Shown here in pieces: positions 26,893 to 35,542 of a DNA stretch of 64,000 nucleotides. The DNA comes from Phocaeicola dorei. GTDB taxonomy: Bacteria > Bacteroidota > Bacteroidia > Bacteroidales > Bacteroidaceae. The translations under genes and the position numbers were made by a program. The notes beneath the pieces were generated by a model. It did not search any database, was not told the DNA's origin, and worked only from the letters and a program-made list of their open reading frames with translations. The stretch covers positions 1,581,501 to 1,645,500 of the forward strand of contig NZ_CP046176.1 in NCBI RefSeq assembly GCF_013009555.1. The letters are read 5' to 3'. How positions within the stretch are numbered: position 1 is the stretch's first letter; every line of letters starts with the position of its first letter.

Positions 26893-27451
26893 AGGTACTG
26901 CATTCCGCAAGTGGAGCCGGATCATCCATCGTGATCTGTCTTTCTTCTTTGCGGGAATGATTTTGATTTATGCTATTTCGGGTATCGTGATGAACCATAG
27001 GGATAGCATAAATCCCCATTATACAGTTACACGAACGGAATATAAAATAACAGAGGATCTGTCGGACAAGAGCAAAGTTAATGAGAAGATGATTTTGACT
27101 TTGTTGGAACCGCTGGGCGAAGCCGGAAATTTTACTAAATATTATTACCCGGAGCCGGATCTGATTAAGGTTTTTCTGAAAGGAGGCTCAAGTCTGGTGA
27201 TTAACACCCGGACAAAAGATGCTGTCTACGAGGGGGTGAAGCGCCGTCCGCTGATCTCTTCCATGGTACAACTCCATTTCAATCCGGGTAAGTGGTGGAC
27301 TTGGTTTGCCGATGCTTTTGCTGTCTGTCTGATTATTATCACTGTCAGCGGTATAGTGATGATAAAAGGTCCTAAAGGATTGTGGGGCAGAGGAGGAATC
27401 GAGTTGGTGGCCGGTATCTTGATTCCTATTCTTTTCCTGGCGTGTTTCTAA
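26876..27451 (+). CDS. PepSY-associated transmembrane protein
   Basis: A 191-residue inner-membrane protein: helix 1 about 18-42 preceded by WSRIIHRDLSF and followed by VMNHRDSINPH, a periplasmic PepSY-like segment about 55-110, helix 2 about 135-160 preceded by QLHFNPGKWWTWF, and helix 3 near the C terminus. The His residues flanking the helices match PepSY-TM proteins such as FoxB/PiuB, which are linked to ferric-siderophore reduction. Start ATG lies inside the preceding gene. This gene is the main reason to propose that the operon handles iron or another redox metal. Confidence 0.85.
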   Translation: MKSQNKGTAFRKWSRIIHRDLSFFFAGMILIYAISGIVMNHRDSINPHYTVTRTEYKITEDLSDKSKVNEKMILTLLEPLGEAGNFTKYYYPEPDLIKVFLKGGSSLVINTRTKDAVYEGVKRRPLISSMVQLHFNPGKWWTWFADAFAVCLIIITVSGIVMIKGPKGLWGRGGIELVAGILIPILFLACF

Positions 27452-27478
27452 TAGCAAACGAAAAATGATTTATAAAGC

Positions 27479-28366
27479 ATGAGTGCAATTATAGAATGTA
27501 AGAACCTGACCCATTATTACGGTCAACGCAAGATTTATGAGAACTTGAGTTTTGAAGTTCCTCAAGGGCGTATCTTGGGGTTGTTGGGTAAAAATGGTAC
27601 AGGGAAAACGACAACCATTAATATATTGAGCGGTTATCTTCAGCCGCGTTCAGGCGAATGTCGCATCTTTGGTGAGAACATTCAGACCATGAACCCTGCT
27701 TTACGCAGGAATATCGGTTTATTGCTGGAAGGTCATGTTCAATATCAGTTTATGAATATCACACAAATAGAAAAGTTTTATGCTTCTTTTTATCCGGGAC
27801 AATGGAAAAAGGAGGCTTATTATGACTTGATGAATAAATTGAAGGTAGCTCCGGGACAACGTATCTCAAGAATGTCGAACGGACAGCGTTCGCAAGTGGC
27901 ATTGGGACTGATCCTGGCACAAAATCCGGAGTTGTTGATTCTGGATGATTTCTCTTTAGGACTTGATCCGGGCTATCGCCGTCTTTTTGTGGATTATTTA
28001 CGTGATTATGCCCGTTCCGAGAACAAGACTGTTTTCCTGACTTCCCATATTATTCAGGATATGGAGCGGTTGATTGATGATTGTATTATTATGGATTATG
28101 GCTCTATCCTTATTCAACAGCCTATTGAAACGTTGATGAAAGAGCTGAGAAGATATACTTGTACTGTGCCCGAGGGTTATCAGCCTCAGTTGCCGGCAAC
28201 TTGCTATCATCCGGCTGTCATTCGTCAAACCTTGGAAACGTACTCCTTTTTGCCTCCCGTGGATGTGGAGAAACTGTTGAAGGAAAGTCAAGTTCCCTTT
28301 ACTGGTTTGCAGCACGAAAATGTAAGTCTGGAAGATGCCTTTATCGGTCTTACCGGAAAGTATTAA
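27479..28366 (+). CDS. ABC transporter ATP-binding protein
   Basis: A 295-residue ATPase of the CcmA/drug-export type. Walker A GKNGTGKTT (about 39-47), signature MSNGQRSQ, Walker B LLILDDFSLGLD and switch His in LTSHIIQD. Walker B has Asp where most ATPases have the catalytic Glu (LDDFSLG), a substitution seen in some exporters and worth noting. A C-terminal domain of about 80 residues follows. It pairs with the permease at 28390 and begins 27 bases after the PepSY gene. Confidence 0.88.
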   Translation: MSAIIECKNLTHYYGQRKIYENLSFEVPQGRILGLLGKNGTGKTTTINILSGYLQPRSGECRIFGENIQTMNPALRRNIGLLLEGHVQYQFMNITQIEKFYASFYPGQWKKEAYYDLMNKLKVAPGQRISRMSNGQRSQVALGLILAQNPELLILDDFSLGLDPGYRRLFVDYLRDYARSENKTVFLTSHIIQDMERLIDDCIIMDYGSILIQQPIETLMKELRRYTCTVPEGYQPQLPATCYHPAVIRQTLETYSFLPPVDVEKLLKESQVPFTGLQHENVSLEDAFIGLTGKY

Positions 28367-28389
28367 TATGTAAACTAAATAGAAGAAAT

Positions 28390-29061
28390 ATGATACAAGC
28401 CATATTTTATAAAGAGTGGATAAAAACGCGTTGGTATTGGTTGCTGGCAACTCTTTTTATGATAGGGATCACAGGATATTCCATGCTTCGTATTGGCCGT
28501 ACCATTGCCATACAGGGAATCGATCATTTATGGGTAGTGATGGTCCAGAAGGATGCTATATTTATTGATTTGTTGCAATTTGTCCCTTTACTTATCGGTA
28601 TCTTGCTTGCTGCCGTACAGTTTTTCCCCGAGATGCAACGTAAGTGTTTGAAGCTTACTTTGCATTTGCCTTATTCACAGAAGAAAATGGTCATGTCAAT
28701 GTTGGCCTATGGCGTACTTGCACTGGTGACCTGTTTTGCTATGAGTTTTATTATGATGGGAGTTTATCTGCCACAACATTTTACAAGTGAGTTGGTGCAG
28801 CGTGTTTTATTATCTGCGGCTCCATGGTTTCTTGCCGGATTTGCCAGTTATCTGCTTGTTTCATGGATTTGCCTGGAACCCACATGGAAGCGCAGGGTTT
28901 TGAATCTGATTATTGCGGCATTGATTTTCCGTGTCTACTTTCTGGCTCCGGGAGCGGAGGCATATAATAGTTTCTTGCCCTGTCTGACACTTTATACGTT
29001 GCTTGCCGCTTCTCTTTCGTGGATTTCTGTGGTACGGTTCAAGGCCGGTAAGCAAGATTAA
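28390..29061 (+). CDS. ABC transporter permease
   Basis: A 223-residue membrane protein starting at ATG 28390, with about six transmembrane helices (near 18-38, 65-85, 105-130, 145-165, 175-190 and 195-212). An amphipathic N-terminal MIQAIFYKEWIKTRWYW segment is typical of ABC-2-type permeases. The ATPase stop is 23 bases upstream. With the ATPase it could form an export or lipoprotein-handling system; direction of transport is not evident. Confidence 0.82.
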   Translation: MIQAIFYKEWIKTRWYWLLATLFMIGITGYSMLRIGRTIAIQGIDHLWVVMVQKDAIFIDLLQFVPLLIGILLAAVQFFPEMQRKCLKLTLHLPYSQKKMVMSMLAYGVLALVTCFAMSFIMMGVYLPQHFTSELVQRVLLSAAPWFLAGFASYLLVSWICLEPTWKRRVLNLIIAALIFRVYFLAPGAEAYNSFLPCLTLYTLLAASLSWISVVRFKAGKQD

Positions 29062-29093
29062 TTGAATGTTTATTATTAAAAAATCAAACAAAC

Positions 29094-30122
29094 ATGATTC
29101 GATTCAGCAAAATATTTTTTTATATTACCGTAGCTGTCCTGCTTGTATGGCAGTTGCCTTGGTGTTATGCTTTTCTCACACTGAAGCCTGTCAAAACTCC
29201 TTTTACTATGTATAGTTCCGTACTTGGTGATTTTGTTATTACACAACTAGATGAGAATAAGCAACTTCACCGCTATGATACGAAAGGCAATACATATACA
29301 CAACAGCAGGTAGACAGTTTGTTGCCTTCTCTCTATGTGCGCCAGCTTACGGCGGACGAACGTTTCCCTGATACCATTTGTGGTAAGGCAGTTAGTCCGA
29401 AAGATATTCAATTGACAAACTTTACTTTCAAGAGTGTGCCGTCAGCCATCAATGCTCCCCAGACAGGACTCTATTTTCTGATGGAGTCCATGTCCAAACG
29501 GGTGGATTTGAAAATGCCCGAAGATGCATTCCGTTTTACCGATAAAGGTATAGAATTTATTCGTATGGAGACGAATTGTATCGATGAGGCGAAAAGCAAA
29601 TTGTTTACGGATATGCTGGTTCAGAAAGGGTTTGCTTTTCCTGCATGCTATGCTTCGGGCAATCCAACTACTCGTAAAGACTATGATGAGGGATATCTGG
29701 TTTTAGATGCCAACCATAAATTGTTCCATCTGAAGTGCACCAAAGGACGTCCGTATGTGAAAGCTATTCAGTTGCCTGAAGGAGTCTTGCCGGAATATGT
29801 GTTTATTACTGAATTCCGTAGCCGTCGGACTTTGGGGTATATGGTAGATAGCAAGCATCATTTTTATATTATCAATAGTGATGGAAGTTTGGTGAAATCA
29901 GCTCTCCCCGGTTTCGATCCGGCAAAAGATGAATTGACCATCTTTGGAAATATGTTTGACTGGACTGTAAAGTTATCGACAGATAAAGATGATTATTACT
30001 ATGCTTTGGATGCTACAGATTATTCACTGATTAAAGAACATGCCTATAAAGATATCCGCCGTTCTGTTCCGGGGTTGTCTTTTACATCTCCAGATGACAA
30101 ATTTGTAAAACCTCGTTTTTGA
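29094..30122 (+). CDS. DUF4857 protein
   Basis: A 342-residue protein with a single N-terminal membrane anchor (about 8-28) and a large extracytoplasmic part containing repeated strand-turn patterns, for example RYDTKGNTYTQQQVDSLLP and HHFYIINSDGSLVKSALPGF, suggesting a beta-propeller-like fold. I associate it with DUF4857, found with this ABC pair in Bacteroides. Last gene of the operon; its stop is about 155 bases before the terminator. Confidence 0.8.
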   Translation: MIRFSKIFFYITVAVLLVWQLPWCYAFLTLKPVKTPFTMYSSVLGDFVITQLDENKQLHRYDTKGNTYTQQQVDSLLPSLYVRQLTADERFPDTICGKAVSPKDIQLTNFTFKSVPSAINAPQTGLYFLMESMSKRVDLKMPEDAFRFTDKGIEFIRMETNCIDEAKSKLFTDMLVQKGFAFPACYASGNPTTRKDYDEGYLVLDANHKLFHLKCTKGRPYVKAIQLPEGVLPEYVFITEFRSRRTLGYMVDSKHHFYIINSDGSLVKSALPGFDPAKDELTIFGNMFDWTVKLSTDKDDYYYALDATDYSLIKEHAYKDIRRSVPGLSFTSPDDKFVKPRF

Positions 30123-30277
30123 TGTGAATTTGGCAGGGGAAGTGTGATATTAAAATGTATATTAGTTCGAACAGACCGAAAACAACTAGGTAAAGGGGCT
30201 ATCATGTTAGGCATCAGCTAACTCTACCTTCTGTGAGATACTGCAAATACGGGATTATATAATTGTGCGGACAGACA

Positions 30278-30307
30278 GGAGGGCGTGAAAACAGCCTTCC
30301 TTTTTTT
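30278..30307 (+). terminator. Terminator of the TonB-receptor operon
   Basis: GGAGGGC (30278-30284) pairs with GCCTTCC (30294-30300), one G-U pair, followed by seven T residues. Confidence 0.85.
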
Positions 30308-30636
30308 GATAATATTTAAGATACAGGGATTTGATCTAGTTTTTCTTGCTCGTCAATTTTATATTATGATAATCGTTCTTTGAGTATATGCAGGATAAAA
30401 CAGGTTGTTGAATTTTGCTTGTTTTTAAATTTTCAAAAATGCCAGATTGCATATAAATAATCTTCGTTTTGACCTCCTTTTATCCTAAACCAACTCTTAA
30501 TTGTATAACCGATTTATGATTTAAAGAACCAATTTCATTCCGTAATTTTAGACAATTATTTGCAATACTTTTGATTGATATTGAAAAATAGGAGGGGGTG
30601 GGTCATCAGTTAAACGAATGAAATTACTGGAAATAA

Positions 30637-30669
30637 AAATCCCTATAACTGCAATGGTTATAGGGATTT
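30637..30669 (-). terminator. Terminator of the GGGtGRT operon
   Basis: A perfect 13-bp stem (AAATCCCTATAAC at 30637-30649 with its complement at 30657-30669) lies 22 bases past the GGGtGRT gene; on the minus strand TTTTATTT follows. Confidence 0.85.
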
Positions 30670-30690
30670 ATATATTAGCAATGTATTATA

Positions 30691-31701
30691 TTACTTGCTC
30701 AAAGCAGTAGCAACGTCTACAGCACAAGCTACTGTACATCCTACCATCGGGTTGTTACCGATACCGAGGAAGCCCATCATTTCCACGTGAGCGGGAACTG
30801 ATGAAGAACCAGCGAACTGAGCGTCTGAGTGCATACGACCCATAGTGTCGGTCATACCGTAAGAAGCAGGACCGGCAGCCATGTTATCCGGGTGAAGAGT
30901 ACGACCTGTACCACCACCTGATGCAACTGAGAAATAAGGCTTACCTGCAAGAACACGTTCTTTCTTGTAAGTACCTGCAACCGGATGTTGGAAACGAGTC
31001 GGGTTAGTAGAGTTACCGGTGATTGATACGTCTACACCTTCTTTCCACATGATAGCTACACCTTCGCGAACATCATCAGCTCCGTAGCATTTCACTTTTG
31101 CACGAGGACCGTCAGAATAAGCGATTTCACGAACTACTTTCAGTTCACCTGTGAAATAATCGAATTCAGTCTGAACGTATGTAAATCCGTTGATACGAGA
31201 GATGATCTGTGCAGCGTCTTTGCCCAAACCGTTCAAGATGCAACGCAGAGGTTCTTTACGTACTTTGTCTGCTTTTGCAGCGATTTTGATAGCACCTTCG
31301 GCAGCAGCGAATGATTCGTGACCTGCCAGGAATGCGAAACATTTAGTTTCTTCGCGCAGCAACATAGCAGCCAGGTTACCGTGACCGATACCTACTTTAC
31401 GGTCGTCGGCTACAGAACCCGGAATGCAGAATGCCTGCAGACCGATACCGATAGCTTCGGCAGCTTCAGCAGCGTTTTTGCAACCTTTCTTCAATGCAAT
31501 GGCAGAACCTACTACGTAAGCCCACTTGGCATTTTCGAAACAGATAGGCTGAGTTTCTTCACAAGTTTTATAAGGATCAAGTCCGGCAGCTTCGCAGATT
31601 GCGTTAGCTTCTTCGATGTCTTTGATGCCGTTTTCGTTCAAAGCAGCAATGATCTGTTTGATACGACGGTCTTGGCTTTCGAATTTTACTTCTCTAATCA
31701 T
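30691..31701 (-). CDS. GGGtGRT protein
   Basis: A 336-residue soluble protein carrying the diagnostic SGGGTGRT motif near residues 265-272 and a glycine-rich C-terminal half (MGFLGIGNNPMVGCTVACAV). Several conserved Cys are present. The family is uncharacterised as far as I know; it occurs next to a NifU/IscU-like scaffold gene, here 18 bases upstream on the same strand, which suggests a role with an Fe-S cluster. ATG at 31701 is preceded by AAGGAGG-type ribosome binding sequence (GGAGGAAAGAAT). Confidence 0.9.
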   Translation of the reverse strand: MIREVKFESQDRRIKQIIAALNENGIKDIEEANAICEAAGLDPYKTCEETQPICFENAKWAYVVGSAIALKKGCKNAAEAAEAIGIGLQAFCIPGSVADDRKVGIGHGNLAAMLLREETKCFAFLAGHESFAAAEGAIKIAAKADKVRKEPLRCILNGLGKDAAQIISRINGFTYVQTEFDYFTGELKVVREIAYSDGPRAKVKCYGADDVREGVAIMWKEGVDVSITGNSTNPTRFQHPVAGTYKKERVLAGKPYFSVASGGGTGRTLHPDNMAAGPASYGMTDTMGRMHSDAQFAGSSSVPAHVEMMGFLGIGNNPMVGCTVACAVDVATALSK

Positions 31702-31719
31702 ATTCTTTCCTCCTTATAA

Positions 31720-32421
31720 TTATTCGTGACGTGGATCAATTTTCTTAACAGCTCCTTGTTCTTCAGTTACACGTCCGTAAGTACCTGTAACTTTCTTCAA
31801 TGCTTCATTAGCATCAGTACCCTTCTTGATTTCGTCCATGAACTTACCCATGTGAACGAATTCGTAACCGCAGATTTCGTCGTTCTTATCCAGGAATACG
31901 TTTTTGATGTAACCTTCAGCCATTTCAAGGTAACGGGGACCTTTAGCCAAAGTACCATACAAAGTACCTACCTGGCTGCGAAGACCTTTACCCAAGTCTT
32001 CCAAACCGGCACCGATAATCAGACCGCCTTCTGAGAAGGCTGACTGAGTACGTCCGTAAACGATTTGAAGGAATAGTTCGCGCATTGCTGTGTTGATAGC
32101 ATCACAAACCAAGTCAGTGTTTAATGCTTCCAATACAGTCTTACCCGGAAGAATTTCAGCAGCCATAGCGGCTGAGTGAGTCATACCGGAGCAACCGATA
32201 GTTTCTACCAATGCTTCCTGAATGATGCCTTCTTTTACGTTAAGGGTTAGTTTACAAGCACCCTGCTGAGGAGCACACCAGCCAATACCGTGTGTCAAAC
32301 CAGAGATGTCTTTAATTTCTTTTGATTTTACCCACTTTCCTTCTTCAGGAATAGGAGCTGGTCCGTGATTAGGACCTTTTTTCACAACACACATGTGTTC
32401 TACTTCGTGTGAATAAGTCAT
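31720..32421 (-). CDS. Fe-S cluster assembly scaffold (NifU/IscU-like)
   Basis: A 233-residue protein whose residues 45-150 resemble the IscU/NifU N-terminal scaffold: KLTLNVKEGIIQEALVETIGCSGMTHSAAMAAEIL. A Cys in IGCSG and Cys residues in WCAPQQGACK and DLVCDA could hold a cluster. It is longer than IscU (about 130 residues) with its own C-terminal extension. First gene of a two-gene operon with GGGtGRT. Confidence 0.85.
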   Translation of the reverse strand: MTYSHEVEHMCVVKKGPNHGPAPIPEEGKWVKSKEIKDISGLTHGIGWCAPQQGACKLTLNVKEGIIQEALVETIGCSGMTHSAAMAAEILPGKTVLEALNTDLVCDAINTAMRELFLQIVYGRTQSAFSEGGLIIGAGLEDLGKGLRSQVGTLYGTLAKGPRYLEMAEGYIKNVFLDKNDEICGYEFVHMGKFMDEIKKGTDANEALKKVTGTYGRVTEEQGAVKKIDPRHE

Positions 32422-32494
32422 ATTCTTTACGTTTTTTGGTAATAAAATAAATATTCGTAAACCACGTGAAAAGATTGGTTATTCTTTTCGCCCA

Positions 32495-32525
32495 CAAAGT
32501 TAGTCGTTTTATTCTTTTCTGCAAC
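32495..32525 (-). promoter_or_regulatory. Promoter of the scaffold-GGGtGRT operon
   Basis: On the minus strand GTTG (plus 32522-32525), a 19-base spacer and TAACTTTG (plus 32495-32502). The start codon is 73 bases downstream of the -7 box. Confidence 0.72.
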
Positions 32526-32649
32526 TTGTTGCCCGTCACTTTTTATCTTTAAATAAAATAAATTTATTGTAGGACAGCATTTTGCAAACTAGAGTTGCCA
32601 AAATGTTTTTTCTTTCCGATGAAACCTCTATCTTTGTACCTATATTACA

Positions 32650-33168
32650 ATGATAGGAATGGAAGCAAATAAAATAGCAATTACAGACGAAGCTTTGCGC
32701 CGAGGTGCGGAAGAGGGTATGGATGGTTTTTTGAAGGTGTTTATAGATAAATACCTAGAGGTGACAGGGGGTGTTGTCAATGCGGAAACAATGCCTTTGC
32801 TCAATGGTTACCAGCATTCATTGTTGGGGTATCATTTCTTGCGTGAAGAAATAAATGAAGGTGGTTTTGTGCAATTGATACAGAATGGTTTTGGACCTTA
32901 TATCTTTGATAATCCTTTTGCAAAAGCAATGCGGCAGTTTGGAGCGAAAGAATTTGCCAAATTGATTTATAGCGCGAAGAAAATATATGATGAGAACCGT
33001 GCTGATTTGGAAAAGGACAGGGATGATGAGGAATTTATGGCAATGTATGAGCAATACGAGGCCTTTGATGAGTTGGAAGAGCAGTTCATGGATATGGAAG
33101 AGTTGGTAACTGTCCGGATTGCAGAATATGTGGACAATCATATTGAGGAGTTTGCGGAGATTGTATGA
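32650..33168 (+). CDS. DMP19-like protein (DUF4375)
   Basis: A 172-residue strongly acidic protein. The central GFVQLIQNGFGPYIFDNPFAKAMRQFG-type region (about 75-100) is the DMP19 family core; DMP19 of Neisseria is a DNA-mimicking protein that antagonises a repressor. The C-terminal third is almost all Glu/Asp (EKDRDDEEFMAMYEQYEAFDELEEQ). Start at 32650 or 32659 (MEANK). A -7-like TATCTTTG lies at 32629-32636. Single gene; DNA mimicry is family knowledge and not demonstrated here. Confidence 0.8.
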   Translation: MIGMEANKIAITDEALRRGAEEGMDGFLKVFIDKYLEVTGGVVNAETMPLLNGYQHSLLGYHFLREEINEGGFVQLIQNGFGPYIFDNPFAKAMRQFGAKEFAKLIYSAKKIYDENRADLEKDRDDEEFMAMYEQYEAFDELEEQFMDMEELVTVRIAEYVDNHIEEFAEIV

Positions 33169-33200
33169 CAAGGACTTTTGCGTACGTTTGCCTGGTATAG

Positions 33201-33310
33201 ACTCATGAGTTTTGATATAAAAAAGTAAATTGGCTTCAATGGCTAAGTAAGATAGTTCGTTGGCTGACGAACCTATGTTATTTGGTCAAGTAAGTTAACT
33301 TACTTTTTTC
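33201..33310. repeat. Cluster of short palindromes between convergent genes
   Basis: Three or four dyads in about 110 bases: ACTCATGAGT (33201-33210), ATTG-N4-CAAT (33229-33240), GTTCGT-N6-ACGAAC (33255-33272) and a perfect 18-bp palindrome AAGTAAGTTAACTTACTT (33288-33305) followed by T residues. AAGTAA starts at 33223, 33245 and 33288, i.e. 22 and 43 bases apart. The last palindrome could act as a terminator for the flanking convergent genes. Confidence 0.5.
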
Positions 33311-33332
33311 TGTTTTGTTATTCCTGTGTCAT

Positions 33333-34712
33333 TTATTGTTTCTTGATAGACCAGCCTTTGATATAAGCGGTTGCCAGCACGGCAAGTCCTGCCGCTAGGC
33401 AGATTCCTGTAAACATCAGCCCGTAACCGTTCAAGAAAGCTACCGGAGCGAAAGTTATCAGGGAAATCTCTACCGGGGCGATGAACAAGTAAGCCAGTGC
33501 ATAGTTATTCAGGCATCGGCTGCGCATTTTGGGGTCTGCAACGCGGAGCAATGCGATGCCCATAGCCATAGTTCCTGTAAACCATCCCCATGTGAAGATA
33601 GCTTTCTCGAACCAACAGTCTTTCATTAATTTGCGAGCCATGACCAGAACATAAATCAGGGTTGCAATTAATCCTGAGACTAACAGAATTAATAAGGGTA
33701 TGATGTACTCTATTACAACAGATATTTTAATGGAAGCAATTCCAAAAGCTACCAGAAAATCGGTAAAAGTTCCGCTGATGTGTCCTATGGTTTGCGGGCA
33801 GACATAATCACTGGTCTTTGTTTTGTCGAATATCTTTTTGATGAACATACCCACCACAAATGCGCAACTGAATACCGGCAGTTCAAACCCCGGCATAAAG
33901 TGGGATACTGTTTTGCTGATGCAGTATCCGCCTAATGCTATCACTGCTACAATGATAAGATTGAAGGTCAGCGGGTCAATGGAGATGGAAGAGCAAGAAC
34001 TTTCACCCATGCTTTCCCGTTTGTCGCCGGGCAACAGGCCTGTCTGTAATTCGTGAGGAAGGTCATCGTAATTGGCGAGGAAGGAGGTGTGCCCTTTCTT
34101 TGTCCCCCATTTTATAATGATCAATCCGATAATGACTGCTGCTACGATACCGAAGGTGGCGGCAGTCATGGCCAAAGTTAGAATTTCGTCATATCCGAAC
34201 TGGCTGAAAGCCTGTCCGATGGCTGCTGCTGTACCGTGCCCGCCGCAATAGCCGCTTGGCATAGTGATGCCGAAGGCAGGGTTCAAGGGCCATATCCGGT
34301 TTAAGACAATCAATCCCAACAGTCCCCCAAAAGCCCATTGCAACAACATTCCTGCCTGTGAATATGCCCACATGCTGCCTATATTGTCTGCATCTCCTTT
34401 AGCTGCCTTTTGTGAGGTGAGGGGGAGGGCACCGAAAATGAAGGCTATCAATATGCCGGCATAAGTTCCTGTTTGGGTGGAAAGAGGAATGATGCCGAAA
34501 CCGTGAGGTCCCAAGGCCAGTCCCATAAACCCGGCCAACAGACTGGGGGGAATGAACAGCTTTTGGATGAATCTTATTTTTACTCTCATGAGTTTGCCGA
34601 GCAGTAGCAATACTGAGATGATGCCTGTATCGACAAAGAGTGTCCACGGGGTGAAATCGGTCATAAATTTAGGGCTTGTTTGGATGTATTCGTTGAAGAA
34701 TACAGTGTTCAT
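33333..34712 (-). CDS. gltS: Sodium/glutamate symporter family (GltS-like)
   Basis: A 459-residue inner-membrane protein with about 11-12 helices. The family's two glycine-rich re-entrant-type segments are recognisable: PSLLAGFMGLALGPHGFG near residue 58 and SGYCGGHGTAAAIGQAF near residue 150, plus a later FTWGWFTGTMAMGIALL. It should take up glutamate or a related anion with Na+; substrate is inferred. A cytoplasmic loop (about 210-240) is Ser-rich and charged. A -7-like TATTTTTG lies on the minus strand at 34762-34769. Confidence 0.87.
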   Translation of the reverse strand: MNTVFFNEYIQTSPKFMTDFTPWTLFVDTGIISVLLLLGKLMRVKIRFIQKLFIPPSLLAGFMGLALGPHGFGIIPLSTQTGTYAGILIAFIFGALPLTSQKAAKGDADNIGSMWAYSQAGMLLQWAFGGLLGLIVLNRIWPLNPAFGITMPSGYCGGHGTAAAIGQAFSQFGYDEILTLAMTAATFGIVAAVIIGLIIIKWGTKKGHTSFLANYDDLPHELQTGLLPGDKRESMGESSCSSISIDPLTFNLIIVAVIALGGYCISKTVSHFMPGFELPVFSCAFVVGMFIKKIFDKTKTSDYVCPQTIGHISGTFTDFLVAFGIASIKISVVIEYIIPLLILLVSGLIATLIYVLVMARKLMKDCWFEKAIFTWGWFTGTMAMGIALLRVADPKMRSRCLNNYALAYLFIAPVEISLITFAPVAFLNGYGLMFTGICLAAGLAVLATAYIKGWSIKKQ

Positions 34713-34859
34713 AAATAGTTTATTTTACCGAATCGGTAGGAATGGAAATTTATCTTATCGGCAAAAATAATATACAGGTATCATGTAGATTACATATTTA
34801 ACTATATATTTATGCCGATTCTTTTAGTCATAGGCTGATTTAAAAAAATGTTCTTGAAA

Positions 34860-34914
34860 AATATAGGGTAGATGAGGATTGGTTATGCTGTAGTCCACTT
34901 CATTACCCTATATT
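34860..34914 (-). terminator. Long hairpin terminator of the 204-residue lipoprotein gene
   Basis: AATATAGGGTA (34860-34870) pairs perfectly with TACCCTATATT (34904-34914), and the stem extends inward with bulges (ATGAGG with the complement of CACTTCAT). On the minus strand TTTC follows, 14 bases after the stop of the gene at 34928. Confidence 0.75.
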
Positions 34915-34927
34915 AAATTCAAATGTT

Positions 34928-35542
34928 TCATTTTATATCTTTAAGAATATAAGTAACCTTGGAACCTTTATTGAATGCTCCTTTCCATTTGCCACTCATC
35001 TCTATAGTTTCTCCTTTGTCATTTGCAAAAATAGCCAAATAGGTTGCTGTATATTCTTTGATATATATTTTACATTCAGTCGTTACTTTTGTATGTGGAG
35101 AAAGTTTTAGTGTTTCTTTTGATTTATATAGAGGGGAAAGCACTGTTTCGTTAAGGGACAGAGGTGCATGTAAGTCGGATGATAATTTTCTATATTCAGA
35201 ACTCAAGGTACTGGCATTAGCTGTAATATCAACCAATATATTCTCTTTTAAAGTCAAAGAATTGAATAGTTCCGGGTCGTCACTGTAAAATTGTGATGTC
35301 TCTTTTATGTTTTTTTCAAATGAAAAAGTGATAGACATAGGTTCTTCTGTATTGTTGCTGGTTATTTTAGGAGGCAACTCAATTGTATCGACTTTCTCGG
35401 CATCATCTGCACTAAGTTTCCATTGAATGGATTGCAACTGATAATTGTTGATATCCAGTTTATCATTGCTGCTGCAAGAGTATATAAACAATGTACATAG
35501 GGCGGTGAACAATGCTTTACATGATTTCTTGAGTATTAGCAT
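34928..35542 (-). CDS. Lipoprotein of unknown function
   Basis: A 204-residue lipoprotein (lipobox FIYSCSSN, Cys about 23). The mature part is beta-rich with repeated Ser/Thr-Leu strands (TIELPPKI, MSITFSFEKN) and no Cys cluster or catalytic motif. No family recognised; TELY-like binding to hydrophobic ligand cannot be judged. Single gene with a terminator of its own and a -7-like TATCTTTG on the minus strand at 35580-35587. Confidence 0.72.
   Translation of the reverse strand: MLILKKSCKALFTALCTLFIYSCSSNDKLDINNYQLQSIQWKLSADDAEKVDTIELPPKITSNNTEEPMSITFSFEKNIKETSQFYSDDPELFNSLTLKENILVDITANASTLSSEYRKLSSDLHAPLSLNETVLSPLYKSKETLKLSPHTKVTTECKIYIKEYTATYLAIFANDKGETIEMSGKWKGAFNKGSKVTYILKDIK

Larger units (their letters stand above)
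30123..30690. other. Gene-free stretch after the TonB operon
   Basis: About 570 bases. The first part (30181-30308) can fold: AGGTA (30188-30192) pairs with TACCT (30225-30229) around an inner GTTAG/CTAAC hairpin (30206-30222), and the terminator follows. The rest (30310-30630) is A+T-rich with no recognisable gene. The end holds the terminator of the convergent minus-strand operon. Confidence 0.55.
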
